From a bacterium (GTDB lineage Bacteria > Auribacterota > Auribacteria > Auribacterales > Auribacteraceae): 64,000 nucleotides of DNA. A program made the translations under genes and the position numbers. The stretch's first letter is position 1; each line of letters begins with the position of its first letter. The notes beneath the pieces are model-generated. The model worked only from the letters and a program-made list of their open reading frames with translations. It did no database searches and was not told the DNA's origin. The stretch covers positions 124,001-188,000 of the forward strand of contig JAHDNF010000006.1 of the NCBI GenBank assembly GCA_018435605.1, in the 5' to 3' direction. Below are positions 27,330 through 35,531 of this stretch, in pieces.

Positions 27330-27488
27330 TTATTGTTCGTATTTGGTTTTCGGTAATCCGAGGATAGAATCGCCGTCTTTCCATTTTTTCTGTTTCTTAA
27401 GAATATCGATACGTTCGTAACGTTTCAGAACGTTTCTTTTCGTTTGGATACCTGTTCCGCCGATTTTGAAGCTGGGATGCAAAGACAT
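27330..27488 (-). CDS. Small basic protein of the PVC-type MSLHPS family
   Basis: A 52-aa lysine/arginine-rich protein starting MSLHPSFKIGG and ending 'DGDSILGLPKTKYEQ', with KRNVLKRYERIDILKKQKKW between. I recognise this as the short 'small basic protein' family described for Verrucomicrobia, Planctomycetes, Chlamydiae and Lentisphaerae (MSxHPSL... and ...GDSVxGLPK). Its function is unknown to me and may be ribosomal. GGAGG lies at 27496-27500, ideally placed for the ATG at 27488. It sits 12 bases before rluB. The length and composition are easily missed by gene callers. Confidence 0.85.
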   Translation of the reverse strand: MSLHPSFKIGGTGIQTKRNVLKRYERIDILKKQKKWKDGDSILGLPKTKYEQ

Positions 27489-27524
27489 TTTAAAACCTCC
27501 GTTAAATTAAAATATATTGTTATT

Positions 27525-27866
27525 TTATAAGTCAGTTTCTTTCAGTGCTGATGTTATCCAATTCAAATAAGGGGTATACCCCTGTTCAATAGGAACAAAA
27601 ATTATTTCACACACTTTATATGGGTGAATTTCGGGTACAACTTTAAGTATAATTTCGGCAAATCTCTTTTCGGTTTTACCGATTAACAAAGATTCTTGCT
27701 CGTGATCGACCTTGCCTTCCCAGTGAAAATACGATTCCACCGAGGGCAATATATTGACGCATGCGGCCAATTTTTTATTTACCAGTTCTTGCGCGATAAG
27801 ACGCGCGGGTTCTCCAATCGGAGCTGTTATATAAAATAATGTATATCTTTCGGTCTCATTTTTCAT
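27525..27866 (-). CDS. cutA: Divalent-cation tolerance protein CutA
   Basis: A 113-aa CutA1 family protein, a small trimeric signal-like protein. It has 'APIGEPARLIAQELVNKKLAACVN', 'SYFHWEGKV', 'ESLLIGKT' and 'HPYKVCEIIFVPIEQG'. These cover the family's core and its conserved 'W.GK' and 'HPY' positions. No Shine-Dalgarno sequence is visible. A good promoter about six bases upstream of the inferred message start would leave almost no leader. It may head the minus-strand run toward the small basic protein and rluB. Confidence 0.93.
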   Translation of the reverse strand: MKNETERYTLFYITAPIGEPARLIAQELVNKKLAACVNILPSVESYFHWEGKVDHEQESLLIGKTEKRFAEIILKVVPEIHPYKVCEIIFVPIEQGYTPYLNWITSALKETDL

Positions 27867-27878
27867 AGAATAGCGAAA

Positions 27879-27907
27879 AAGATACTATATTTAAAATTAA
27901 AAGTCAA
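27879..27907 (-). promoter_or_regulatory. Candidate sigma-70-type promoter for cutA
   Basis: On the minus strand TTGACT (27902-27907) and TATCTT (27879-27884) are separated by exactly 17 bases. The predicted start of transcription would be near 27872, only about six bases from the cutA ATG. This is consistent with the missing ribosome-binding site and a leaderless or near-leaderless message. Confidence 0.45.
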
Positions 27908-28078
27908 CATTGAAAATGATTTCCGAAAAATAATATCTCGGTTGGCAGATTTTGCTATGTATTACATATAAATTTTTGAATTAGCCTTATATTTTTTTCA
28001 AATTAAGCCGATGATAATAAATGGAGTATCTCCATATTTTTAAATAAAATGCCGGTTATTTTAAAAGGTGTACACGCA

Positions 28079-28981
28079 ATGAGAAGATTTATGGCGGCCT
28101 CTATTTTTGTTTTTTGCCTTTGGCTGGATGTGTACGCGGATGTAATCACTTTGAAAAATGGGGAAACTCTGACCGGCAAACTTCTTGATCAGCAGAGCGA
28201 TATAATTTCTTTTGAAGTCCATATGAATTCCGTGATTTTTCCTGCGATTATTAAAAAAGACGATGTGACTAAAATAGAACTTGATAACGAAGATATGGTT
28301 GACGAAGCGGCATTGTTCGTTTTGAAACAGAAAACAAAAGGGCTCGAACTTCACAATGGCAGGTGGTTGCCTAAAAAGCATGTTGCCCTACTGAAAGCCC
28401 GTCAGAAGAATATGTATACTGCGCAGAGAGTAGCCGTATTTTCCATTCAGTTTTTTATATTTCTAGTTATTGGTTTTGCTTTGGTAATGGGAGTGGATTT
28501 ACTTCATTATCAATGGCGTAAATACAAACTTAACCGGATTATTCACAGGGAAAAAGCAGACCATCGTTTGCATCGCCGGATACCGATACAGCATGCTATC
28601 AAAGTAAGAAGCGAAAAGTTTCCGGAGCTTGACGCTCAGACATCTAATATCAGTCTTGGCGGATTGTTGTTTTCTACCGATAAAGATTTTCAGTTGGCCG
28701 ACCATATTTCCGTGGAAATTAAGTTGGCGGATCGATCTATAGAAGTAGATGGTTTGATTGTAAGAAAAGAGAAGGATATCAAAACCGAGCTGAATAATCT
28801 CGGAGTGAGCTTTATCGGGTTGAGTCAGGCAAAGCGGCAGGAGATAGCGTATATTATAGCTCATCCATCCAAGCCGGTATCAGATTCGGTTGAGGCAGAA
28901 CCTGATGCGGTAAAAAAGGATAAAAACAAGAAACGCCGGGCAAAAAGTAATGCGGATATGGGTGTAGGTTCATCAAAATAA
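28079..28981 (+). CDS. Membrane-anchored PilZ domain protein
   Basis: A 300-aa protein with a signal or N-terminal hydrophobic segment (FMAASIFVFCLWLDVYA). A periplasmic part beginning 'DVITLKNGETLTGKL' follows, then a transmembrane helix at about 125-145. A cytoplasmic PilZ domain comes next, with HRRIP (RxxxR region) and NISLGGLLFS (NxSxxG), and a lysine-rich tail ends the protein. It could link c-di-GMP in the cytoplasm to an extracytoplasmic partner. ATG 28079 is preferred over 28049 because AAAGGTG lies about nine bases upstream and the signal then begins at once. An intrinsic terminator follows directly. Confidence 0.82.
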   Translation: MRRFMAASIFVFCLWLDVYADVITLKNGETLTGKLLDQQSDIISFEVHMNSVIFPAIIKKDDVTKIELDNEDMVDEAALFVLKQKTKGLELHNGRWLPKKHVALLKARQKNMYTAQRVAVFSIQFFIFLVIGFALVMGVDLLHYQWRKYKLNRIIHREKADHRLHRRIPIQHAIKVRSEKFPELDAQTSNISLGGLLFSTDKDFQLADHISVEIKLADRSIEVDGLIVRKEKDIKTELNNLGVSFIGLSQAKRQEIAYIIAHPSKPVSDSVEAEPDAVKKDKNKKRRAKSNADMGVGSSK

Positions 28982-29013
28982 AAATCCCGCAGTGTATTAT
29001 CTGCGGGATTTTT
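28982..29013 (+). terminator. Intrinsic terminator after the PilZ membrane gene
   Basis: An 11-bp perfect stem (AAATCCCGCAG/CTGCGGGATTT) with an eight-base loop and a run of T directly follows the PilZ gene stop. The A-run on the other side means it could also stop transcription of the HU gene from the opposite strand. Confidence 0.9.
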
Positions 29014-29046
29014 ATTGATATATTTAAAAAATGGTGGCTGGGGTTA

Positions 29047-29331
29047 TTATAGTTCGGTTTCTACCAGATCTCTCATGCGTTTTCCCGATTTGAATACAAC
29101 TACGTTGCGTGCCGGAATTTCAACTTCGTGTTCAGGCCTGTTCGGGTTACGTCCTTTGCGCGCTCCGCGATGTTTTACTTTAAAAACCCCAAAATCACGT
29201 AATTCGACATTCTCACGCCGTTCAAGGCTTTCAGTGATGTAATCCAATGTTTTTTGAATTACTTTACCCACGTCAACCTGGGTTAAACCGGTTTCGCGGG
29301 CAATACGTACGACTAGGTCACGTTTTGTCAT
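29047..29331 (-). CDS. HU/IHF family DNA-binding protein
   Basis: A 94-aa nucleoid-associated protein. It has the family's 'LRDFGVFKVKHRGARKGRNP' beta-arm start and 'FKSGKRMRDLV' end. The DNA-bending arm contains 'RNPNRPEHEVEIPAR'. Length matches HU and IHF subunits. The 'KVIQKTLDYITESLERRENVELRDFG' segment is closer to IHF-like sequences, but the subclass cannot be fixed by eye. GGGAGGTG lies just before the ATG. A consensus promoter is found 60-90 bases upstream. Confidence 0.95.
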   Translation of the reverse strand: MTKRDLVVRIARETGLTQVDVGKVIQKTLDYITESLERRENVELRDFGVFKVKHRGARKGRNPNRPEHEVEIPARNVVVFKSGKRMRDLVETEL

Positions 29332-29358
29332 ATTTCACCTCCCTGTTGGCATTGATGT

Positions 29359-29372
29359 TTAGGAAAACCTAA
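29359..29372. repeat. Short inverted repeat in the HU leader
   Basis: TTAGG-AAAA-CCTAA is a perfect 5-bp inverted repeat between the HU promoter and its ribosome-binding site. It could be a small hairpin or an operator. It is too short to be sure. Confidence 0.3.
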
Positions 29373-29392
29373 GTTAAACCCCACCATAGATC

Positions 29393-29421
29393 ATCCTATA
29401 ACAGTTATATAATCATGTCAA
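29393..29421 (-). promoter_or_regulatory. Promoter for the HU gene
   Basis: On the minus strand a perfect TTGACA (29416-29421) is followed after 17 bases by TAGGAT (29393-29398). The transcript would start near 29386 and carry a leader of about 55 bases that includes the inverted repeat and GGGAGGTG. A match of this quality is expected for an abundant nucleoid protein. Confidence 0.7.
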
Positions 29422-29889
29422 ATATTTTTTTATGTATCCATCTGATCGATAAGTATTATTTAGACCATCTTAATTAACTGTATATTTTGTTGAGTATTAC
29501 TGTTTGGAAATACATAAATTTACGTTAAATATATCATTGTTAGATTTCTATACGTAGAATAACAAAAAATAATAAAATAGTCAATAATAATTATTCCAAG
29601 TTGTTGAAAAATAACAAATATACTTGCTTTGAGATATATCTAAGGCGATTTCATCTCATTGTATGTTGCTTAGTAGAGTAACACCAATGAAAAGGCTATC
29701 TAACTTAGATTACTACGCGAACTTTGTATGCTCGCAATTGCAAAAGCAGTAATAGATAATTTCTTAGTGTAGCTTAGAAAAATAGTTTTTATTTTATTAA
29801 GAATAAGTTTGATGAGGTCGAAAAAATAATAGGAATTATTACAAATCACTATATGCGGGATAAGGTTCTGCACAGGTCTAAGATTTATT
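29422..29889. other. A/T-rich interval without recognised genes
   Basis: About 470 very A/T-rich bases lie between the HU promoter and the histidine kinase. I find no open frame with a ribosome-binding site, no RNA gene and no strong hairpin. The promoter of the kinase presumably lies in its right half, but no clear box pair stands out. Confidence 0.5.
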
Positions 29890-30987
29890 ATGAAACTTAA
29901 AATAGAAAGCTATGAAAAGATACTCAATGCCATTATCGAGGGTGTCGCGATAATTGATGATATGCAACATCCGATTTATTGGAATGATGCGTTTTTGGCG
30001 CTTACCGGCTACGATTCGGCGGCATTGGAGTCCCGTCGGGAGTTGCTGGATGTATTTCCTGATAAAGATCAGGCAATAATGCGTGAATTGCTCAGATCAG
30101 GAATAAACGGTCAGGAATTTGCTTTGAATACTACTGTCAGGAATAAAAATAATATACGCCGAAAAACGGTGTTATGCAGACTGCATGTAGTGCAGGATAC
30201 AGATTCGGAAAGAAAGCGGTTGTGCATTATTCTGGCTTCGCTTAAAGATATGGAAGAAAACGACCCTAACGGTGTCCCGCGCGAGATAAATGCCTTGAGA
30301 AAAGCGTTTATATCTAATGTATCTCATGAGTTACGCACGCCGGCCGCTATTATTCGGGAAGCGGTAAGCCTGCTGGCTGATACGACGTTGGGTGAACTTA
30401 ACCAGTCACAGCTTCATTTTATCGGTATGGCTGTGAAAAATGTAGACCGTTTGACCAGTATCATAAATCATTTACTGGATATAGCGCTTTTTGAGAAAAA
30501 CTCTGTCGACGTGACTCTTGAACAGGTGGATTTGAGAATGCTAATTGCGCAGATGCAGAAAAAATATTGCCACATAGCGGAGGAAAAGTCGTTGATATTG
30601 ATCTGGCAATGCGACGAGCATCTGCCGGAAATGCTTACCGACAGTACAAAATTGCTTTATATACTTAACAACCTTATCAAGAATGCCGTACAGTTTTCCA
30701 GAGAAGGCGGTGAAATTGTAATCAGAATAGATAAATCCGCCGATGGTAATAATGTGATAATGATGGTAAAGGACAATGGTTGCGGGATACCTTCGGACGA
30801 ACGGGAAAAAATATTCGATATGTTTTATCAGTTCAATAGAGTACCCGGGCCCGGCGAACGCGGTATAGGCATAGGCCTTGCGGTAGTAAATAGGCTGGCA
30901 CAGTTGTTAAAAGGAAAAGTCGATTTGGAAAGCGAAGAAGGTAAAGGCAGTACTTTTATCGTAACAATACCGATGATATACGAATAA
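29890..30987 (+). CDS. Soluble PAS histidine kinase
   Basis: A 365-aa sensor kinase without membrane helices. A PAS domain occupies about residues 5-125. The dimerisation/phosphotransfer domain follows with HELRTP (His146), then the HATPase domain with NNLIKNAVQFS (N box), DNGCGIP (G1) and GERGIGIGLAV (G2). It should sense an intracellular signal and phosphorylate the receiver encoded 26 bases downstream. The ATG has only a weak upstream purine stretch, so the exact start is less certain than the gene. Confidence 0.92.
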   Translation: MKLKIESYEKILNAIIEGVAIIDDMQHPIYWNDAFLALTGYDSAALESRRELLDVFPDKDQAIMRELLRSGINGQEFALNTTVRNKNNIRRKTVLCRLHVVQDTDSERKRLCIILASLKDMEENDPNGVPREINALRKAFISNVSHELRTPAAIIREAVSLLADTTLGELNQSQLHFIGMAVKNVDRLTSIINHLLDIALFEKNSVDVTLEQVDLRMLIAQMQKKYCHIAEEKSLILIWQCDEHLPEMLTDSTKLLYILNNLIKNAVQFSREGGEIVIRIDKSADGNNVIMMVKDNGCGIPSDEREKIFDMFYQFNRVPGPGERGIGIGLAVVNRLAQLLKGKVDLESEEGKGSTFIVTIPMIYE

Positions 30988-31013
30988 TATATTTTTTTAC
31001 AGGAGATGTTGCT

Positions 31014-31394
31014 ATGGAAACCTCAGGAGAAAAGAAAAAAGTACTTATTATCGAAGATGAAACTGAATTGCTGACGATACTGCAGATTCGTCTGTCGCAT
31101 GCCCAGTTTGAGGTTTTTGCCGCGTCCGACGGAAATTCCGGACTTGAACTTGCCCAGTCTGTCAAACCGGATATAATTTTGCTGGATATAATGATGCCCG
31201 GCATAGACGGTTTTACGATTCTACGCGAGATAAAAGGATCCGATTCAACCTGTGAAATTCCTGTAATCGTGGTTACTGCCAGAGACCGAATAGAAGATTC
31301 ATGCCTTCTTGAAGGCGCCGAGGGTTTTTTGACCAAACCTTTTGACTACAGAGAACTGGAAAACGCTATCAATCGTTTGGTATCTGCTGAATAG
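31014..31394 (+). CDS. Single-domain response regulator
   Basis: A 126-aa receiver domain with no output domain. The acidic pair lies in IIEDE, the phospho-acceptor is Asp58 in LLDIMMPG, the switch Thr is in VVTAR, and the conserved Lys is in LTKPFD. AGGAG precedes the ATG. It is paired with the upstream PAS kinase. With no DNA-binding or enzymatic output it must act by protein contact or in a relay. Confidence 0.94.
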   Translation: METSGEKKKVLIIEDETELLTILQIRLSHAQFEVFAASDGNSGLELAQSVKPDIILLDIMMPGIDGFTILREIKGSDSTCEIPVIVVTARDRIEDSCLLEGAEGFLTKPFDYRELENAINRLVSAE

Positions 31395-31571
31395 GTCTTG
31401 AGCGCTATTTTATTGTTAATCGGGCGGCGTCTCTCCCCCTTAACGCCGTTGCGGTGATATTCCTCAACCATATTTTTCTTGCGGCGCCATTTTGGCCGTG
31501 ATACCATGAGCCATCTCTGAAAATCTGAACTGACAAGCGTAACAATATTTTAACTCACCGGATATATACTC

Positions 31572-33326
31572 ATGAAAAATATATTCAAGTCGCGCTATCA
31601 AGTCGCGCTATATGTACTGCTTTTAGTAGCCGGCGGATTGTATCTGTTCAATCTGGGAGGAAAAGGGCTGTGGAGCGCTCAGGAAGCGCGTAACGGTCTG
31701 GCCGCCCGTAATATTATTAATGGCGCTTTTATTGATTGGATCATGCCTGAAATAGCTCTGGAGCGAAGTACTCAAAAACCGGTGTTGTTTTACTGGCTGG
31801 TTGCCGTATCTTGCATGATCGGCAAATCTATTTCCGCTTTTTATGTCCGCCTGCCTGCGGCGTTATCCGGATTGGCGTGCGCGTTGTATATGTTTTATCT
31901 GGGCAAACGCCTGTTCGGACTCAATATCGGGTTGCTTGCCGCTATAATCCTGTCGTCATGCGGCAAGTTTTTGAGTTTGAGCCGTACGTCGCGAATCGAT
32001 ATTTTTCTTGCGCTTTGTGTGGTAGTGATACTCGGCGAATGCCTTTTGTTGTACATCGATAAAAAACGATATCATCTTGTTTTAGCTTATGTTATGGCGG
32101 CTTTTGCGGTTTTGGCAAAAGGTCCTGTGGGAGTAGTAATTCCATTGGCGGCGCTTCTGGCGTTCTGCATTGCTTTAAGACGGATAAGGGATATAAGGAT
32201 GTTCGTATCTATACCGGCGGTTGTAGCGTTTTTCGTGCTTGTAATACCGTATTATGTTATCGCAAATATAGCGACCGACGGCGAGTTTTTATATGATTTT
32301 ATAATTAAACATAATATAGAACGGTTTATCGGTTTGGACGGTACTTTCGGAAGCCGAAAACCTATATGGTATTACCTGCCTAATTTTTTTGTCGGGGCTA
32401 TGCCGTGGAGTTTGTTTATTCCGATCTTATTCGGTTATTTCGGATTGACGATTGGGAAAAATTGCTGGTTTAAAATATCTAAACGAGGCGTTACGCCTCA
32501 TGGCCTAAACGGATGCGATGATGCCGCGTATACATATATAGCCATTTGTTTTGCTGTTATTTTTTTATTTTTTTCGTTTTCGTCATTCAAACGCGGCGAT
32601 TATATATTGCCTTTATATCCATTTTTTGCCCTGCTACTTGCATGTTGTCTATCCGACGAATCTTATCTGTTAAAGTATATACGTTGGTTTCGATGGGTGT
32701 TGTACGCGCTCATGGGCGTCATGGGGGCTTTGCTGATTTTTGTATTGGTAAGTTCTGCGGTTGATTTGCCTGATTGGTTGTTCAGTCAGGATATTATAAG
32801 GAAATATTTTAACAATAACGACCGGATTACTCTTGAAGCGATTTGGACATATTCTAGGCGTTATACTTTTATACTGGCGGCCTTGATTATTGCCTCTATC
32901 GGTTTTGTTTGGTATTCGATAATAAGGAGTACCGAGCGGGTCAATAAAATTATTGTCGTCATTACTACGCTCATATTGGCATTTTACGGGTATTATTTTG
33001 TCAGTATCGAACCTGAGATAGACCGCTTCTGTACTTTGGAGCCGTTTGCCGGACAGGTGAATCTATCTGTGGGCGGTCATGAGTTGGTGATGTTTCATTT
33101 CTGGGATCACGGACTTGCTTTTTATCTCGACAGGCACATAAAAAGTATTTATTTCTTCGACGAACTGGAAAAATACGCGGCGTCTAATGACAAGATATAT
33201 TTTGTTGCAGAACCAAAATGGTTCGAGCGTATACCCGAGTATCTGCGCGATGAATGCGCTATTCTTTTACGGACCCCCGATTATCACCGTAAAGATTTGT
33301 TGTTGTGTGTGCATCCTGCAAAATAA
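31572..33326 (+). CDS. ArnT-like GT-C glycosyltransferase with altered catalytic motif
   Basis: A 584-aa polytopic membrane protein of the 4-amino-4-deoxy-L-arabinose transferase/PMT superfamily. The first periplasmic loop reads 'GLWSAQEARNGLAARNI', the position where most members have DEARY, so the usual Asp is replaced by Gln while Glu and Arg remain. 'STQKPVLFYWL' is the conserved KP motif. About eleven further helices and a C-terminal periplasmic domain follow. It probably transfers a lipid-linked sugar to an envelope acceptor, unless the Asp change reduces activity. It stands alone between a two-component pair and a PEP-CTERM gene. Confidence 0.82.
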   Translation: MKNIFKSRYQVALYVLLLVAGGLYLFNLGGKGLWSAQEARNGLAARNIINGAFIDWIMPEIALERSTQKPVLFYWLVAVSCMIGKSISAFYVRLPAALSGLACALYMFYLGKRLFGLNIGLLAAIILSSCGKFLSLSRTSRIDIFLALCVVVILGECLLLYIDKKRYHLVLAYVMAAFAVLAKGPVGVVIPLAALLAFCIALRRIRDIRMFVSIPAVVAFFVLVIPYYVIANIATDGEFLYDFIIKHNIERFIGLDGTFGSRKPIWYYLPNFFVGAMPWSLFIPILFGYFGLTIGKNCWFKISKRGVTPHGLNGCDDAAYTYIAICFAVIFLFFSFSSFKRGDYILPLYPFFALLLACCLSDESYLLKYIRWFRWVLYALMGVMGALLIFVLVSSAVDLPDWLFSQDIIRKYFNNNDRITLEAIWTYSRRYTFILAALIIASIGFVWYSIIRSTERVNKIIVVITTLILAFYGYYFVSIEPEIDRFCTLEPFAGQVNLSVGGHELVMFHFWDHGLAFYLDRHIKSIYFFDELEKYAASNDKIYFVAEPKWFERIPEYLRDECAILLRTPDYHRKDLLLCVHPAK

Positions 33327-33435
33327 AATTATACATTTTCATCGTATTTCATGTGATTGTGAATAAATATTTTTTTGCGTAAACTACCATGATTGTTAGG
33401 AATTTGAAAAAAATAATAAAAATAACAAAAAGATA

Positions 33436-33463
33436 TTGCTTTTTTAAAAATATGTGCTATAAT
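33436..33463 (+). promoter_or_regulatory. Promoter for the first PEP-CTERM gene
   Basis: TTGCTT (33436-33441) and a perfect TATAAT (33458-33463) are separated by 16 bases. TGC directly before the -10 box makes it an extended -10 element. Transcription would begin near 33470, giving a leader of about 65 bases before the ATG at 33538. Confidence 0.65.
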
Positions 33464-33537
33464 TCCCAATAGAACAATAGTTACCCAAATTGATTTTTTA
33501 ACCGAAGAATCCTAAAAAGAATGGAGGAGATTTGAAA

Positions 33538-34224
33538 ATGAGAAAGTTATTTTGTGTCCTGACTGCTTTGATGATTGCGTTCACAACAAGCGTAATAGCC
33601 CTTGAAGATTTTGTTCTTGAAACTTATGAAAGTTATGCTGTGGGAACCCTTGCTACTTTCGGTTCAGGGGTAGCGTATCCCGCGTTTGTAAGTGGTCCTG
33701 AACCATATATTGTAACCGATGGTTCCAACAAATATTTGAGTATTGACGCTACTAGTGTTGGATTTCCGGCATTTTTTGGTATAGGTCAACAAACAAATTT
33801 TGTATATCCTTTGGATATGACCGAAGCTACAATATCATTCGATATCAATGTATCCGGTCTATCTGCTGAGGTTGAAGCTCACATTACCGCCCAAATTTTT
33901 GCTTATTATTGGAATGGAGCGAATTATGTACAAACACAGGCGGCATTCGGTTTGGCTTCTCCTTTGGCCTTGGGCAATACCGGCGGCTGGGATACTATGG
34001 AATTCGATGTTGCAGACTTAACTTCCGGTGAGAGTCAATATTGGGTTCCTGAGAGTTCACTGGTTTGGAAAATAGGCATACTTGTTACTGATATTGAAGA
34101 TGCTACCGGTATTATATCTTTCGACAATATCAAAGTAAGCGGTGTTACTGTTATTCCTGAGCCGGCGAGCATAATTTTATTGTTGGGCGCTGTTGCCGGA
34201 ATGGTCATAAAAAAGAGAAAATAA
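33538..34224 (+). CDS. PEP-CTERM sorting-domain protein
   Basis: A 228-aa secreted protein with signal peptide MRKLFCVLTALMIAFTTSVIA. A beta-rich middle region follows (a lectin-like or jelly-roll fold is likely). The C-terminal tripartite tail has the motif IPEPASIIL, a hydrophobic helix and KKRK, which is the PEP-CTERM signal recognised by exosortases. No exosortase gene is in the window. GGAGGAG at 33523-33529 fits ATG 33538; a TTG at 33532 is too close. It has its own promoter and terminator, so it is a single-gene transcript, probably for the cell surface or an exopolysaccharide layer. Confidence 0.88.
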   Translation: MRKLFCVLTALMIAFTTSVIALEDFVLETYESYAVGTLATFGSGVAYPAFVSGPEPYIVTDGSNKYLSIDATSVGFPAFFGIGQQTNFVYPLDMTEATISFDINVSGLSAEVEAHITAQIFAYYWNGANYVQTQAAFGLASPLALGNTGGWDTMEFDVADLTSGESQYWVPESSLVWKIGILVTDIEDATGIISFDNIKVSGVTVIPEPASIILLLGAVAGMVIKKRK

Positions 34225-34250
34225 TTTTCCAAAAGATATTTTAATCTCGG

Positions 34251-34282
34251 AGCGGAGTAGCAATGGCTACTCCGCTTTTTTT
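34251..34282 (+). terminator. Intrinsic terminator after the PEP-CTERM gene
   Basis: AGCGGAGTAGC and GCTACTCCGCT form an 11-bp perfect stem around a four-base loop. Seven T follow the stem. It lies 26 bases after the PEP-CTERM stop codon. Confidence 0.93.
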
Positions 34283-34401
34283 ATATGCGGGCGAAGACAT
34301 CTTTTTGCTTGTCTTTTGAGAAGGAATTATATAGAGTTACAATGCGCATGGCAAATAGGTAAGATAGGGACATTTAAAATAAATTTTTAAGGAGGAATTA
34401 G

Positions 34402-34884
34402 ATGGATATATACGCATTTGCAATGGAAAAAGAAAAATTCGCAGAGAATTATTATCGGTCGGCGGCAAAAAAAATGAAAAACGAGGGTCTGCAACGCATT
34501 TGTATTCTGCTTGCGGAAGAAGAAGTCCAGCATTACAAATGGATTGAAAAGATGAAATCACAGCAACCGGATGTTGTTGAATCGGATGTTTTGTCAAAGT
34601 CGAAAGAAATTTTTGCCGGAATGAAAGAATCCAAAGATACGTTTGGTATTTGCGAATCCCAAATAGAGTTGTTCGAAAAGGCTCAGGAGTTCGAGCAAAA
34701 CAGCAAAAGTTATTATGAGGAAAAAGCCAAACAGGTTGATGACCCTAAACAAAAAGAAATTTTCGCGCAGTTGGCTCAACAGGAAAACAAGCATTTTATC
34801 CTGCTGGAAAATGTCATCGAATTTTTGAAAAAACCGGAATTCTGGCTGGAAAACGCGGAATTTTATCATATAGATGAATTCTAA
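34402..34884 (+). CDS. Ferritin-like / rubrerythrin-type diiron protein
   Basis: A 160-aa four-helix-bundle protein. Likely diiron ligands are Glu in 'AMEKEKFAENYY', ExxxH in 'EEEVQHYKWI', Glu in the third helix ('AQEFEQNSKSYYEEKA') and ExxxH in 'QQENKHFILLENV'. It lacks the rubredoxin domain of full rubrerythrins. Such proteins reduce peroxide or store iron in anaerobes. AAGGAGG lies before the ATG. A nitroreductase gene follows eight bases later, consistent with a redox-defence pair. Confidence 0.87.
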   Translation: MDIYAFAMEKEKFAENYYRSAAKKMKNEGLQRICILLAEEEVQHYKWIEKMKSQQPDVVESDVLSKSKEIFAGMKESKDTFGICESQIELFEKAQEFEQNSKSYYEEKAKQVDDPKQKEIFAQLAQQENKHFILLENVIEFLKKPEFWLENAEFYHIDEF

Positions 34885-34892
34885 ATATTGTT

Positions 34893-35531
34893 ATGAACGA
34901 TGTCATAAGAACCATACTGTCTCGTCATAGCACCCGACGGTTCGCGAACGCACCTGTTCCTTTAGATATAATAACTACCATACTTGAATGCGCGCGGTGG
35001 GCGCCTAGCGGTTCGAATCAACAGCCGTGGTATTTTGATGTCATAAATGATAATGCTCGTATTGACGGTATATCGGATGTGATAGTCCGTAACTACGATC
35101 TGTTTCTCAATACTATAGACGACGAAGGAACGCGGGCGAGTATCGCGGGATATAAGCAGTATCTGTCGTTTGTCAAGACTGCCCCTGTTGTTATTGCGGT
35201 CAGCGCGAAACCGTATGAATCTTTCCTGTCGAAGAAACTAGCGAAGTACGGCATTGATAATCCGTTTGCGCCTGAGGATATACATCCTGCGGCATTGAGC
35301 GTAGGGGCCGCGGTTGAGAATATGCTGATTGCCGCTGAATCTCTCGGATACGCTTCCTGCTGGATGACAGGCCCCATGATGTTTCAAAAGGAACTGGAAT
35401 CATTTTTAAAGATATCGCCGCCGTGGCATCTTGTTTCGCTGGTGCTTATCGGTAAACCTTATGCAGGGGAACAGGCGACTAGGTCGCGGCTACCGTTATC
35501 GGAAATATCTTCTTTTAATTATGAAACATAA
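34893..35531 (+). CDS. Nitroreductase family protein
   Basis: A 212-aa FMN-dependent nitroreductase-like oxidoreductase. The FMN phosphate-binding 'SRHSTRRF' and 'ARWAPSGSNQQPWYF' near the N terminus, and 'GAAVENMLIAAESLGYASCWM' in the second half, define the family. It may reduce quinones, flavins or nitro compounds with NAD(P)H; the substrate cannot be told. Its end overlaps the next gene by 11 bases, suggesting co-translation. Confidence 0.92.
   Translation: MNDVIRTILSRHSTRRFANAPVPLDIITTILECARWAPSGSNQQPWYFDVINDNARIDGISDVIVRNYDLFLNTIDDEGTRASIAGYKQYLSFVKTAPVVIAVSAKPYESFLSKKLAKYGIDNPFAPEDIHPAALSVGAAVENMLIAAESLGYASCWMTGPMMFQKELESFLKISPPWHLVSLVLIGKPYAGEQATRSRLPLSEISSFNYET

Noticed and set aside
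31395-31571. Possible hairpin CGGCGT...ACGCCG as terminator after the receiver gene
   Set aside because: The stem is only 6 bp with a 12-base loop and has no run of T, so it is not supported as a terminator.
35005-35022. GGTTCGAATC string resembling a tRNA T-arm
   Set aside because: It is part of the conserved APSGSNQQPW coding motif of the nitroreductase and has no acceptor or anticodon arms around it.
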